Assembly (NCBI RefSeq): GCF_016093295.1
Contig: NZ_JAEDAL010000001.1
Coordinates: forward strand, 806,001 to 870,000
Direction of reading: 5' to 3'
Length of the DNA stretch: 64,000 bases
From: Inhella gelatinilytica
Lineage (GTDB): Bacteria > Pseudomonadota > Gammaproteobacteria > Burkholderiales > Burkholderiaceae_C
Shown here piece by piece: positions 1-7,502 of this stretch. The notes under the pieces were generated by a model that saw nothing but the letters and a program-made list of their open reading frames with translations, had not been told where the DNA came from and searched no databases. The translations under genes and the position numbers were made by a program. How positions within the stretch are numbered: position 1 is the stretch's first letter; every line of letters begins with the position of its first letter.

Positions 1-193
1 TGCCCCGCCGAGCTGTCTCGCCCCGGTGGTGGGCGCCAACGTGCAGCCCCTGCGCCTGCACGAATCCATCCCCTGCCCGCGTTGCGGCTCGCCCAAGAGC
101 GAGCGCCTCTCGGCCTTCGGCTCCACCGCGTGCAAGGCGCTGTACCGCTGCACCGCCTGTCGTGAGCCTTTTGAATACTTCAAACCCATCTGA
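1..193 (+). CDS. paaD: PaaD, phenylacetyl-CoA epoxidase subunit, 3' end only
   Basis: Only the last 63 codons are inside the window; the reading frame runs from base 2 to the TGA at 191-193. The translated end contains CPRCGS, then FGSTACKALYRC, a CxxC pair (CTAC) and a final EPFEYFKPI, which is the cysteine-rich C-terminus typical of PaaD (also called PaaJ). PaaD is the DUF59-type accessory subunit of the PaaABCDE multicomponent epoxidase, thought to help iron-sulfur or di-iron centre assembly. The frame is followed 17 bases later by paaE in the same orientation, the usual order of the paa operon. The rest of the operon (paaABC) should lie just upstream of base 1. Confidence 0.92.
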   Translation, partial: APPSCLAPVVGANVQPLRLHESIPCPRCGSPKSERLSAFGSTACKALYRCTACREPFEYFKPI

Positions 194-210
194 GAGGGTG
201 AGTCGAAATC

Positions 211-1290
211 ATGAGTCTGCATTTCCATGACCTGAAGGTCGCCGCCGTGGAGCCCGAGACCGACGAAGCCGTGGTCGTCCGCTTCGAACTCCCGACCGAG
301 CTGCGCGACACCTTCCGCTACACCCAAGGCCAATACCTGACCCTGCGCGCGCAGGTCAACGGCGAAGACCTGCGCCGCTCTTACTCCATCTGCGCCGGCG
401 TGGAGGAGCAGATGCTGCGCGTGGGCGTGCGCAAGGTCGCGGGCGGCCGCTTCTCCAACTGGGTGAACACCGAGCTGAAGGTGGGCGACACCGTGCAAGT
501 CTTCCCGCCCCAGGGCCGCTTCTTTGTGCCCGTGGCGCCGGAGGAGGCACGCCACTACGTCGGCATCGCCGGCGGCTCGGGCATCACGCCCATCCTGTCC
601 ATCATGAAGACCGTGTTGGCCGCCGAGCCCAAGAGCCGCTTCACCCTGCTCTACGGCAACCGCCGCGTGCTCTCCACCATGTTCAAGGACGAGATCTCCG
701 ACCTCAAAGACCGCTACACCGGCCGCCTGGCCATCCACGCGGTGTTCAGCGACGAGGCGGTGGAATCCGACCTCTTCGCCGGGGTGATGAACCGCGCCAA
801 GGTCGCCGACTTCCTCAAGACCTTGGTGCCGCCGGCCAGCATCAGCCACGCCTTCATCTGCGGCCCGTACCAGATGAACGACGAAGCCGAGGCCGCGCTG
901 CTGGACGCCGGTGTGGAGAAGGAACGCATCCACGTCGAGCGCTTCGGTACGCCCGAAATGCAAGAAGGCAAGCCCGCGCCGCACGAAGCCAAGGCCGGTG
1001 ACGCCGAAGTCGCCAAGGTCACGGTGATCCGCGACGGCTTCACGCGCTTGATCGAAGTGCTGGGCTCCGACCCCAGCTTGCTCGACGCCGCCGCCCGCGC
1101 CGGCATGGACGTGCCCTACTCCTGCAAGAGCGGCGTGTGCTCCACCTGCCGCTGCAAGGTGCTGGAAGGCCAGGTGCGCATGGACCGCAACTTCGCGCTG
1201 GAGAAGCATGAAGTCGAGGCCGGGTTTGTGCTCGCCTGCCAGGCGCATGCGTTGACGCCCACCGTCACCTTGAGTTTTGACGAACGGTGA
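211..1290 (+). CDS. paaE: PaaE, phenylacetyl-CoA epoxidase reductase subunit
   Basis: This 359-residue protein is the electron-transfer subunit of phenylacetyl-CoA 1,2-epoxidase; it passes electrons from NADPH through FAD and a 2Fe-2S cluster to the PaaA di-iron site. The N-terminal third is a ferredoxin-reductase FAD domain (RSYSICAG near residue 57), the middle a nucleotide-binding domain (GIAGGSGITPILS near 117), and the C-terminus a plant-type ferredoxin domain with CKSGVCSTCRC and a fourth cysteine in LACQAH. Length and domain order match PaaE/PaaK. It follows paaD by 17 bases, and its TGA overlaps the GTG of the next gene (GTGA), which suggests translational coupling. Confidence 0.95.
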   Translation: MSLHFHDLKVAAVEPETDEAVVVRFELPTELRDTFRYTQGQYLTLRAQVNGEDLRRSYSICAGVEEQMLRVGVRKVAGGRFSNWVNTELKVGDTVQVFPPQGRFFVPVAPEEARHYVGIAGGSGITPILSIMKTVLAAEPKSRFTLLYGNRRVLSTMFKDEISDLKDRYTGRLAIHAVFSDEAVESDLFAGVMNRAKVADFLKTLVPPASISHAFICGPYQMNDEAEAALLDAGVEKERIHVERFGTPEMQEGKPAPHEAKAGDAEVAKVTVIRDGFTRLIEVLGSDPSLLDAAARAGMDVPYSCKSGVCSTCRCKVLEGQVRMDRNFALEKHEVEAGFVLACQAHALTPTVTLSFDER

Positions 1291-1769
1291 AGGCGCGATT
1301 TCTTGGCCTTTTGGCCGCAGCGTTGTGTGCAAGTTCGACGAGTGCTGCACCGGCACCCGTTGACCGAGCGGCGCTGGCCACAGTCAAAAGGGAACGGCCA
1401 AAAGTTCGCTGGTTGACGCGCACGATGGTTCGCTTTGACCTCCAGGGCATTGGCACCAAGGACACCGCGTTGTTGGGCTACCAGGGAGCGAAAGAAGGCG
1501 TCCTGGCAATCGTTCGTGGCAAGAAAGCGGAAGCGGGCAAGGTGCTCTATTTCCCGTTCGCCATTTCGGGCAGCAGCTCATTGGGTGTCTGCGCGCGGCC
1601 CATCCATCTGGAAGTGATGCCCGCAACCTGTGAGCGAGATCAGGGTCCGATTGCAGGATGCACGCTGAATCAGAGGGCCCAGGAGCTTGTCGTGATTGGC
1701 GGAGATTGCGACCCGCTCCATATCTACTGGGATCCACAGCAGGGATCGCTGGATTGGTGGCGACTATGA
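1287..1769 (+). CDS. Exported protein of unknown function in the paa cluster
   Basis: This 160-residue protein is not recognised. It begins with a signal peptide (MKARFLGLLAAALCASSTSA, likely cut after the AxA-like end near residue 20), so it is probably periplasmic. Four cysteines (around residues 102, 114, 124 and 139) could form disulfides. The GTG start overlaps the paaE stop and the stop overlaps the start of the TetR gene (ATGA), so it is locked in translation between paaE and the regulator. Base composition looks somewhat less GC-rich than paaE. Nothing in the sequence links it to phenylacetate chemistry; it may simply be an inserted passenger gene. Confidence 0.75.
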   Translation: MKARFLGLLAAALCASSTSAAPAPVDRAALATVKRERPKVRWLTRTMVRFDLQGIGTKDTALLGYQGAKEGVLAIVRGKKAEAGKVLYFPFAISGSSSLGVCARPIHLEVMPATCERDQGPIAGCTLNQRAQELVVIGGDCDPLHIYWDPQQGSLDWWRL

Positions 1770-2353
1770 GCCGCGAAGAACTCACGACACGCGAACAAGA
1801 CATCCTCGCCGTTTCCGCCCGCCTGTTCGCCCAGAACGGCTACCCCGGCACGGCGATGAGCCAGTTGGCCGAGGCCTGTGGCCTCAGCAAGCCGGCGCTG
1901 TATCACTACGTGCCGGACAAGGCCGAGCTCTTGGCGCGCATCTGCGAGACCCACATCGAGAAGCTGGCGCAGCTGGTGCGTGAAACGCGCGCCGAGGGGC
2001 TGGCACCCGAGGCCCAGCTGCGCGCCCTGGTGGCGCGCTTTCTGGCCGTGTACAGCGGCGCCCGCCACGAGCACCGCGTGCTGACCGAAGACCTGAAGTT
2101 CCTGCCCGAACCGCGCCAGCAGCGCATCCGCGAGCTGGAGCGCGAGGTGGTGGCCGGCTTTGTGGCGGCCCTCTCCGCGCTGAAGCCGGGGCTGGAGGCC
2201 GCGGGCCTGGCCAAGCCCGTGACGATGTTGCTGTTCGGCATGATCAATTGGACCTACACCTGGCACCGGCCGGATGGCGCAGTGAGCGATGCGCAACTGG
2301 CCGAGGTGGTGGCGCAGTTGCTGCTGGGCGGCCTGCCGGCGGTGGCGGCATGA
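1766..2353 (+). CDS. TetR/AcrR family regulator, probable PaaR
   Basis: This 195-residue protein has an N-terminal TetR helix-turn-helix (residues about 10-57: ARLFAQNGYPGTAMSQLAEA, then LSKPALYHYVPDKAELL) and a ligand-binding C-terminal half. In Burkholderiales the paa genes are commonly controlled by a TetR-type PaaR that responds to phenylacetyl-CoA, and this gene sits directly behind paaE, so that role is a fair inference from position. The ATG at 1766 overlaps the preceding stop and gives the normal family length; an open frame extends further upstream but would run through the preceding gene. Its end overlaps the GNAT gene by four bases. Confidence 0.85.
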   Translation: MSREELTTREQDILAVSARLFAQNGYPGTAMSQLAEACGLSKPALYHYVPDKAELLARICETHIEKLAQLVRETRAEGLAPEAQLRALVARFLAVYSGARHEHRVLTEDLKFLPEPRQQRIRELEREVVAGFVAALSALKPGLEAAGLAKPVTMLLFGMINWTYTWHRPDGAVSDAQLAEVVAQLLLGGLPAVAA

Positions 2354-2874
2354 GCGGGCTTCTGACCGTGCGGCGCTTGGGCCCGGCGGATGCCGAGGCC
2401 TACCGCGCGCTCTGCCTGCGCGCCTACGCCGAACACCCGGATGCCTTCACCGCCACGGTGGACGAGCGGGCGGCCAAGCCGATGGGTTTCTGGCTCTCGC
2501 GCGTCAACGACGCGGCGGATGCCGATGAGTGCGTGTTCGGCGCCCTTGCCGAGGGCGAGTTGGTGGGCTTTGCGGGCTTGGAGTTTGAATCCCGCCCCAA
2601 GACTCGTCACAAGGCCGGGCTCTTTGGCATGTACGTGCGCCCCGACCAGCGCGGGCGCCGCGCGGGTGATGCCCTGGTGCAGGCCGTATTGGCAGCAGCC
2701 CGTGCCCGCCCTGGGGTGCGCTTCATCAAGCTGACCGTGACCGAGGGCAACGCATCCGCCGAAGCGCTCTACACCCGCTGCGGGTTTGAGCGCTTTGGCG
2801 TGGAGCCGCTGGCCATGCTCGATGTGGTGCGCGGCGGGTTTTTGGCCAAGGTGCACATGGGGTGTGTGCTGTGA
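2350..2874 (+). CDS. GNAT family N-acetyltransferase
   Basis: This 174-residue protein has the GNAT fold signature: acceptor-side N-terminus, a central strand ending in GMYVRPDQRGRRAGDAL (the acetyl-CoA pyrophosphate loop of form RxxGxG/A, here RGRRAG near residue 97), and the C-terminal motif AEALYTRCGFERFGVEP. The substrate cannot be told. The ATG at 2350 overlaps the stop of the TetR gene, so it is the last member of the five-gene string paaD-paaE-unknown-tetR-gnat. A role in phenylacetate breakdown is not indicated; it may acetylate a small metabolite or a ribosomal protein. Confidence 0.85.
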   Translation: MSGLLTVRRLGPADAEAYRALCLRAYAEHPDAFTATVDERAAKPMGFWLSRVNDAADADECVFGALAEGELVGFAGLEFESRPKTRHKAGLFGMYVRPDQRGRRAGDALVQAVLAAARARPGVRFIKLTVTEGNASAEALYTRCGFERFGVEPLAMLDVVRGGFLAKVHMGCVL

Positions 2875-2919
2875 GTGGTGCTCGTTGCAGCCCTTGGGGC
2901 CTTCTGCCCCAAACCCCGA

Positions 2920-2954
2920 CCTACGTTTTCTTTGCTTCGCCAAAGAAAAGTAGG
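2920..2954. repeat. Inverted repeat, TTTTCTTTG stem (first copy)
   Basis: CCTAC, a bulged G, then TTTTCTTTG pairs with CAAAGAAAA and GTAGG across the loop CTTCGC. The stem is about 14 bp. The right arm is followed by CAAAAGAAAGGCGACCCC. A related but perfect hairpin occurs at 3354-3387, so the two mark the borders of the non-coding element. Confidence 0.75.
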
Positions 2955-3017
2955 CAAAAGAAAGGCGACCCCCGATGCCGGCGCCCCTGGCTGAGCCAGG
3001 GGTTCCCTGCGGTGCGC

Positions 3018-3126
3018 GAAGAGCGGGCCCCGGCGCAAAACTCGCTGCGTTCGCTCCGCTCACTGCGCTCTAACAATTGCGCCGAGTCAGATCACGAAGC
3101 GCGCTTTGCGCGCGGGCCCGCTCTTC
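3018..3126. ncRNA. Possible three-way-junction RNA structure, function unknown
   Basis: A perfect 13-bp outer stem (3018-3030 GAAGAGCGGGCCC with 3114-3126 GGGCCCGCTCTTC) encloses an adjoining 8-bp stem (3031-3038 CGGCGCAA with 3077-3084 TTGCGCCG) and a 6-bp hairpin (3099-3104 with 3108-3113, loop TTT) that directly abuts the outer stem. Together these can fold as a three-way junction. Transcription is unknown; it may equally be part of a dispersed DNA repeat. Confidence 0.35.
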
Positions 3127-3353
3127 TGTGCTCCTCGGCTGGGCATGGGGGGCCCGACACCCAAACGCCAAACTGGCCGCCATCAACCCATGCCGCATTC
3201 GGGCTCTGTCCTTCGGAGCTTGGCGGTGATGGTTCTCGGTGGTCAAGGACGACGGCGAAGTCCGGCGCCTTCGAGGCGCAGGCCGAGGTAGGCAGAGAAG
3301 CCTTGGGCGACACCTTGGAACCCGCGTGGCCCAAACCAAGCGCTTTTCTTTTG

Positions 3354-3387
3354 CCTTCTTTTCTTTGGCGCCGCAAAGAAAAGAAGG
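3354..3387. repeat. Inverted repeat, TTTTCTTTG stem (second copy)
   Basis: A perfect 14-bp stem: CCTTCTTTTCTTTG at 3354-3367 pairs with CAAAGAAAAGAAGG at 3374-3387 around the loop GCGCCG. It is followed by GGGCGCCAGCCGGGG and lies about 75 bases before the paaZ start. It shares the TTTTCTTTG/CAAAGAAAA core with the hairpin at 2920-2954. Confidence 0.75.
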
Positions 3388-3463
3388 GCGCCAGCCGGGG
3401 CGCAAACCCGGCGGGCTCTCACGCAGTGAGCCGATACCAGAATTCAAGCCAAGGATGACGACC

Positions 3464-5521
3464 ATGACCACCCCTCACACCCTCCAAAGCTTCACCGCCG
3501 GCCGCTGGGTCGGCACGCAGCCCAAACAGGCCCTGCGCTCCGCCATCAATGGCCACGTCATCGCCCACACCCACGAAGAGACGCTGAACTTCGAGGAGAT
3601 GGTGGCCTATGCGCGCAGCACCGGCCTGCAAACCCTGCTCAAGACGCACTTCCAAGACCGCGCCCGCACCCTCAAGGCCCTGGCGGCCTACCTGATGGAG
3701 CGCAAGGAAGAGCTCTACGCTGTTTCAAGCTACACCGGCGGCACGCGCAGCGACAACTGGATCGACGTCGAGGGCGGCATTGGCACCCTGTTCGCCTACG
3801 CCAGCATCGGCGGCAAGGACCTGCCCAGCAGCAACGTGCTGCACGAAGGCCCGCCCATGCGCCTGGGCGCCAACAACCACTTCATTGGCAGCCACGTGCT
3901 GGTGCCGCGCCGCGGCATTGCGCTGCACATCAACGCCTTCAACTTCCCCATCTGGGGCATGTTGGAGAAATTCGCGCCCTCCTACCTCGCCGGCATGCCC
4001 TGCCTGGTCAAACCGGCCAGCGCGACCAGCTATGTGGCCGAAAAGGCCGTGCGCGTGATGATGGAATCCGGCCTCTTGCCCGCGGGCTGCTTGCAGCTCA
4101 TCGTCGGCGGCACGGGCGATCTGTTTGACCGCTTGGAAGAACCCGATGTGGTCACCTTCACCGGCAGCGCCGACACCGCGTTGATGCTCAAGGCGCACCC
4201 CAACCTGCTGCGCCGCGCCATCCCCTTCAACGCCGAGGCGGACAGCCTGAATTGCGCCATCCTGGCGCCGGACGTGACGCCGGACGACCCCGAGTTCGAC
4301 CTCTACGTGAAGGAAGTGGCACGCGAGATGAGCGCCAAGGCCGGCCAGAAGTGCACGGCGATCCGCCGCGCCATCGTGCCCCGCCATTTGATCGATGCCG
4401 TGGGCGAGGCCCTGGCCGCACGTTTGAAGAAGATCGTCGTCGGCGACCCGGCCGTGGAAGGCGTGCGCATGGGCGCTCTGGCCAGCCACGCCCAGCAAGC
4501 CGATGTGGGCGAAAAGGTCGCCCTGCTGCGCCAAGGCAATCAGGTGCTGCTGGACGGCAGCCAAGGCTTTGCGCCCAAGGGCGAGGGCACGCAAAACGGC
4601 GCCTTCTTTGCGCCCACGCTCTTGCGTTGCGACCGCCCGCTGGAGCACGCCCACGTGCACAACGTGGAGGCCTTCGGCCCCGTCAGCACGCTGATGGCCT
4701 ACGACGACTACGAAGAAGGCTTGCACCTGGCCACGCTGGGCCGCGGCAGCCTGGTGGGCAGCTTGGTCACCAAGACTCCGGCCTTGGCCGCGCAGGCCGT
4801 GCCCAGCTTTGCCGCCTGGCACGGTCGCTTGCTGGTGCTGGACCGCGAGGCCGCGCTGGAGAGCACCGGTCACGGCTCGCCCCTGCCCAAGCTCAAGCAC
4901 GGCGGCCCCGGCCGCGCGGGCGGCGGCGAGGAGCTGGGCGGCCTGCGTTCGGTCAAGCACTACCTGCAGCGCTGCGCCGTGCAGGGTTCGCCCACCATGA
5001 TGACAGCCGTGACCGGTGAGTACCAGCGTGGGGGCGCCGTCACCGAGAGCGAGATCCACCCCTTCCGCCGCCACTTCGAGGACGTGGAAGTGGGCATGTC
5101 GCTCTTGACCCATCGCCGCACCGTGGGCGAGGCCGATATCGTGGCCTTCGGTGGCCTGTCGGGCGACTATTTCTACATGCACTTTGACGAGGTCGCCGCC
5201 AAGGAGTCGGCCTTTGGCAAGCGCATTGCGCACGGCTACTTTGTGCTCTCCGCCGCGGCGGGCCTCTTCGTCAGCCCCGCCCCTGGGCCCGTGCTGGCCA
5301 ACTACGGTTTGGAGAACCTGCGCTTCATCACCCCGGTGGCGATTGGCGACACCATCCAGGCCCGCCTGACGGCCAAGCGCAAGATCGACCGCCCCCCGCG
5401 CGAAGGCCAGCCCAACGCCGGCGTGGTCGGCTGGGACGTCGCGGTGACCAACCAGCGCGGCGAGCTGTGCGCGAGCTACGAGATCCTGACCTTGGTGGCG
5501 AAGAAGGGCGAGCCCAGTTGA
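3464..5521 (+). CDS. paaZ: PaaZ, bifunctional oxepin-CoA hydrolase / semialdehyde dehydrogenase
   Basis: PaaZ opens the oxepin-CoA ring and oxidises the resulting 3-oxo-5,6-dehydrosuberyl-CoA semialdehyde. The 685-residue protein has an N-terminal aldehyde dehydrogenase domain (to about residue 520), with the catalytic cysteine in GQKCTAIRR and a glutamate in NAEADSLN, and a C-terminal MaoC hydratase domain (about 530-685) with FGGLSGDYFYMHFDE and AHGYFV. Length agrees with E. coli PaaZ (about 680). Two ATGs compete: 3455 has no room for a ribosome site, whereas 3464 has AAGGA at 3451-3455 eight bases upstream, so 3464 is chosen. It is separated from the paaD-gnat string by the hairpin-rich region and may have its own promoter. 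Confidence 0.95.
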   Translation: MTTPHTLQSFTAGRWVGTQPKQALRSAINGHVIAHTHEETLNFEEMVAYARSTGLQTLLKTHFQDRARTLKALAAYLMERKEELYAVSSYTGGTRSDNWIDVEGGIGTLFAYASIGGKDLPSSNVLHEGPPMRLGANNHFIGSHVLVPRRGIALHINAFNFPIWGMLEKFAPSYLAGMPCLVKPASATSYVAEKAVRVMMESGLLPAGCLQLIVGGTGDLFDRLEEPDVVTFTGSADTALMLKAHPNLLRRAIPFNAEADSLNCAILAPDVTPDDPEFDLYVKEVAREMSAKAGQKCTAIRRAIVPRHLIDAVGEALAARLKKIVVGDPAVEGVRMGALASHAQQADVGEKVALLRQGNQVLLDGSQGFAPKGEGTQNGAFFAPTLLRCDRPLEHAHVHNVEAFGPVSTLMAYDDYEEGLHLATLGRGSLVGSLVTKTPALAAQAVPSFAAWHGRLLVLDREAALESTGHGSPLPKLKHGGPGRAGGGEELGGLRSVKHYLQRCAVQGSPTMMTAVTGEYQRGGAVTESEIHPFRRHFEDVEVGMSLLTHRRTVGEADIVAFGGLSGDYFYMHFDEVAAKESAFGKRIAHGYFVLSAAAGLFVSPAPGPVLANYGLENLRFITPVAIGDTIQARLTAKRKIDRPPREGQPNAGVVGWDVAVTNQRGELCASYEILTLVAKKGEPS

Positions 5522-5541
5522 GCGCTCGCAGGCCGCATCGC

Positions 5542-6051
5542 ATGCCTGCCCTGAGGTGGCTGGTTGCCTTGATCTGGGAGCGGCCGCTCCACGTGGCGGC
5601 CTGGGCGCTGTGCATGTGGCCATTGGCCTTGGGGGCATCCTTCGCGCTCATGCTGTCCGTGTACGGGGTCGCCTATGCGCTGGGCATTCCTTTGGAAAGT
5701 TTTGAGCGCCCCCCGCAACTTCAGCCCCTCAAACTGTCGGAGTGGCTGGGCACGGTGGGCCTGGCACCCCTGCTGGAGTCGATGCTGCTAGCGGCTGAGT
5801 TGGAATTGCTGCGCAAGCTGGGCGTGCCAGGGCGATGGGCCGCCGTCGTTGGCGCCATCAGCTGGGGCTTGCTGCACGGGCTGGTCGCGCCCGTTTGGTT
5901 CTTCGGCACCGTCTGCAGCTTCTACCTGTTTTCGGTGGGCTATTGGCGATACGGAGCGGTTAGCTTTGAACAAGGGCTTTTTGCCGCCATGTTTCCGCAT
6001 GCGCTGGTCAACGCCACGGCGATGACGTTGGTTTGGGCGCTGCCCGCTTAG
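5542..6051 (+). CDS. Small membrane protein resembling CPBP intramembrane proteases
   Basis: This 169-residue protein has about five hydrophobic segments. The middle and C-terminal parts resemble the CPBP (CAAX protease/bacteriocin-processing, Abi) family: LLES before a long helix where EExxxR is expected, then WGLLHG matching the FxxxH-type second motif, and HALVNA matching the HxxxN/D motif. The first motif is not canonical because the second glutamate and the arginine are missing, so activity is doubtful. The ATG at 5542 starts 20 bases after the paaZ stop; an upstream frame overlapping paaZ is less likely. Substrate and role are unknown. Confidence 0.65.
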   Translation: MPALRWLVALIWERPLHVAAWALCMWPLALGASFALMLSVYGVAYALGIPLESFERPPQLQPLKLSEWLGTVGLAPLLESMLLAAELELLRKLGVPGRWAAVVGAISWGLLHGLVAPVWFFGTVCSFYLFSVGYWRYGAVSFEQGLFAAMFPHALVNATAMTLVWALPA

Positions 6052-6052
6052 G

Positions 6053-6292
6053 CTACCTGTCCAAACCATCGGCAAAACGCAGTCTCACCGTGGCCTTTTC
6101 TGGTTGCCTGTAATCGCCGAACATGCGGAAGGTTGCAACAAATCGAGAGGGCACCATGGCCGTACTGGGCATGTTGCCGATCGTGATGCAGCGGTGGCGC
6201 ATGAGGGCCTGAAGGGCGGGCGCCTGAAAGCGGATTGACCAGCCGAAGATAAGTTGAACATCGTCAATAAAATCGACGTATTGTCGCGGCAT
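6053..6292 (-). CDS. Possible small ORF or gene remnant, divergent from fic
   Basis: A 79-codon frame beginning MPRQYVDFIDDVQLIFGW and ending two bases from the CPBP-like gene. It has no recognisable domain and no clear ribosome site. It fills most of the 349-base gap before fic, and the palindrome 6302-6317 lies just upstream of its start, which would suit a divergent gene pair. It may be a decayed gene or chance; I would not rely on it. Confidence 0.2.
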   Translation of the reverse strand: MPRQYVDFIDDVQLIFGWSIRFQAPALQALMRHRCITIGNMPSTAMVPSRFVATFRMFGDYRQPEKATVRLRFADGLDR

Positions 6293-6301
6293 GGCTACTA
6301 T

Positions 6302-6317
6302 GTGTTTATGTAAACAC
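6302..6317. promoter_or_regulatory. Perfect palindrome upstream of fic, candidate operator
   Basis: GTGTTTA-TG-TAAACAC is a perfect 7-bp inverted repeat with a 2-base centre. TAAACAC is repeated directly at 6324-6330. The AT-rich, symmetrical site between fic and the possible divergent ORF looks like a repressor or activator binding site. Confidence 0.4.
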
Positions 6318-6335
6318 CAGTTTTAAACACGAAAT

Positions 6336-6384
6336 TGGCACATGCTGATCGAATCGACATGTGCCAGGAACATGTCGATTTTTT
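6336..6384 (+). promoter_or_regulatory. Attenuator-like leader of fic: two overlapping, exclusive hairpins
   Basis: TGGCACATG (6336-6344) pairs with CATGTGCCA (6358-6366). The overlapping segment TCGACATG (6354-6361) instead pairs with CATGTCGA (6371-6378), and that second hairpin is followed by six Ts (6379-6384), the form of an intrinsic terminator. Only one hairpin can form at a time. The fic ATG follows 16 bases later. Confidence 0.4.
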
Positions 6385-6400
6385 CTTCGCCAGTAAATCC

Positions 6401-7495
6401 ATGAGTTTTGACCCTCGGCGCCCCTACAACGATCTGCCAACCCTCCCACCTGGGCCGGAGCTGGAGACACGCGCGGTCCTCAAGGCCTGCATCGCCGCAC
6501 GGGCGGCGGTGGCTGAACTGAAGGCCGCCGGCCGCCTGATCCCGAATCAGGGGGTGTTGATCAACACCATCCCTCTGCTGGAGGCCCAGGCCAGCAGCGA
6601 GATCGAACACATCGTGACCACCTCCGATCAGATGTTTCTGTTCGACGGCGCGGGTGAGGGCGAGGCGGACCCTGCTACCAAGGAGGCTCTGCGCTACCGG
6701 CGCGCCCTTTGGGAGGGTTTTCAGGCCTTGAGGGTGCGCCCGCTCTCCACCAACACCGCAGTTCAGATCTGCCGAGTGGTCAAGGGAGTGGACATGGACA
6801 TCCGGGCCACACCTGGCACCACGCTGAGCTACTCCCGCACGCGCGAGGTCATCTACACCCCGCCAGAGGGCCAGGCCCTGTTGCGCGAGCGGCTGGCGAA
6901 CTGGGAGCAGTGGATGCATGGTGCACTACCGGGCAGCGGGGACATTGATCCCTTGGTGCGCATGGCCGTGGGCCATTACCAGTTCGAGGCCATCCATCCC
7001 TTCACTGATGGCAATGGCCGAACCGGTCGGGTGATTAACCTGCTTCACCTGGTCGAGCAAGGACTCCTGGATATTCCGGTTCTGTACCTGAGTCGTTACA
7101 TCCTGCGGCACCGCGAGGCCTATTACCAAGGCCTACAGTCGGTGACCCGTGACGCTGCATGGGAAGCCTGGGTGTTGTACATGCTGACGGCGGTGACCGA
7201 AACCGCGCGCTGGACTATGGAAAAGATCCTGGCCATCCGGCAGTTGGTGGAAGACTGCACCGAACGCATGCGCCGGGATGCCCCTGCTATCTACTCCCGT
7301 GAGCTGGCCGAACTGATTTTCGTGCGGCCTTATTGCCGCATCGCCCACGTGGTGGACGTCGGCCTGGCCAAGCGGCAAACGGCCAGCCTCTATCTCAAGC
7401 AGCTGGTCGAAATTGGGCTGTTGCGGGAGCACAAGCTGGGGCGCGAAAAGCTCTTTCTTAACCCCGAATTTTTGGCCCTGCTGCAGAAGGACTGA
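6401..7495 (+). CDS. Fic family protein (probable AMP-transferase), class II type
   Basis: Fic proteins transfer AMP or similar groups to target proteins. The 364-residue product has an N-terminal Fic_N-like helix region, the catalytic loop HPFTDGNGRTGR near residue 206 with the required His, acidic and Gly-Asn-Gly-Arg residues, and a C-terminal winged-helix-like part (KRQTASLYLKQLVEIGLL). Before the core lies SSEIEH, the position of the class II inhibitory (S/T)xxxE(G/N) motif; the final residue is His instead of Gly/Asn. I chose ATG 6401 because MSFDPRRPYNDLPTLPP is the usual N-terminus of this subgroup; in-frame ATGs at 6335 and 6359 fall in the leader hairpins. No clear Shine-Dalgarno is seen. 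Confidence 0.9.
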   Translation: MSFDPRRPYNDLPTLPPGPELETRAVLKACIAARAAVAELKAAGRLIPNQGVLINTIPLLEAQASSEIEHIVTTSDQMFLFDGAGEGEADPATKEALRYRRALWEGFQALRVRPLSTNTAVQICRVVKGVDMDIRATPGTTLSYSRTREVIYTPPEGQALLRERLANWEQWMHGALPGSGDIDPLVRMAVGHYQFEAIHPFTDGNGRTGRVINLLHLVEQGLLDIPVLYLSRYILRHREAYYQGLQSVTRDAAWEAWVLYMLTAVTETARWTMEKILAIRQLVEDCTERMRRDAPAIYSRELAELIFVRPYCRIAHVVDVGLAKRQTASLYLKQLVEIGLLREHKLGREKLFLNPEFLALLQKD

Positions 7496-7502
7496 CGCGA
7501 CT

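Larger units (their letters stand above)
2875..3463. other. Hairpin-rich non-coding region between the paa gene string and paaZ
   Basis: About 590 bases without a convincing gene. The stretch holds several separate inverted repeats: 2894-2912 (TTGGGGC/GCCCCAA), 2920-2954, 2984-3002 (CCCCTGGC/GCCAGGGG), a nested structure at 3018-3126, and 3354-3387. Open frames cross it on both strands but have no codon bias or recognisable product. Sequences of the form CTTTCTTTGCTTCGCCAAAGAAAG are familiar from intergenic regions of Burkholderiales and Xanthomonadales as dispersed repeats (recollection, not checked). No promoter for paaZ could be placed with confidence. Confidence 0.7.
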
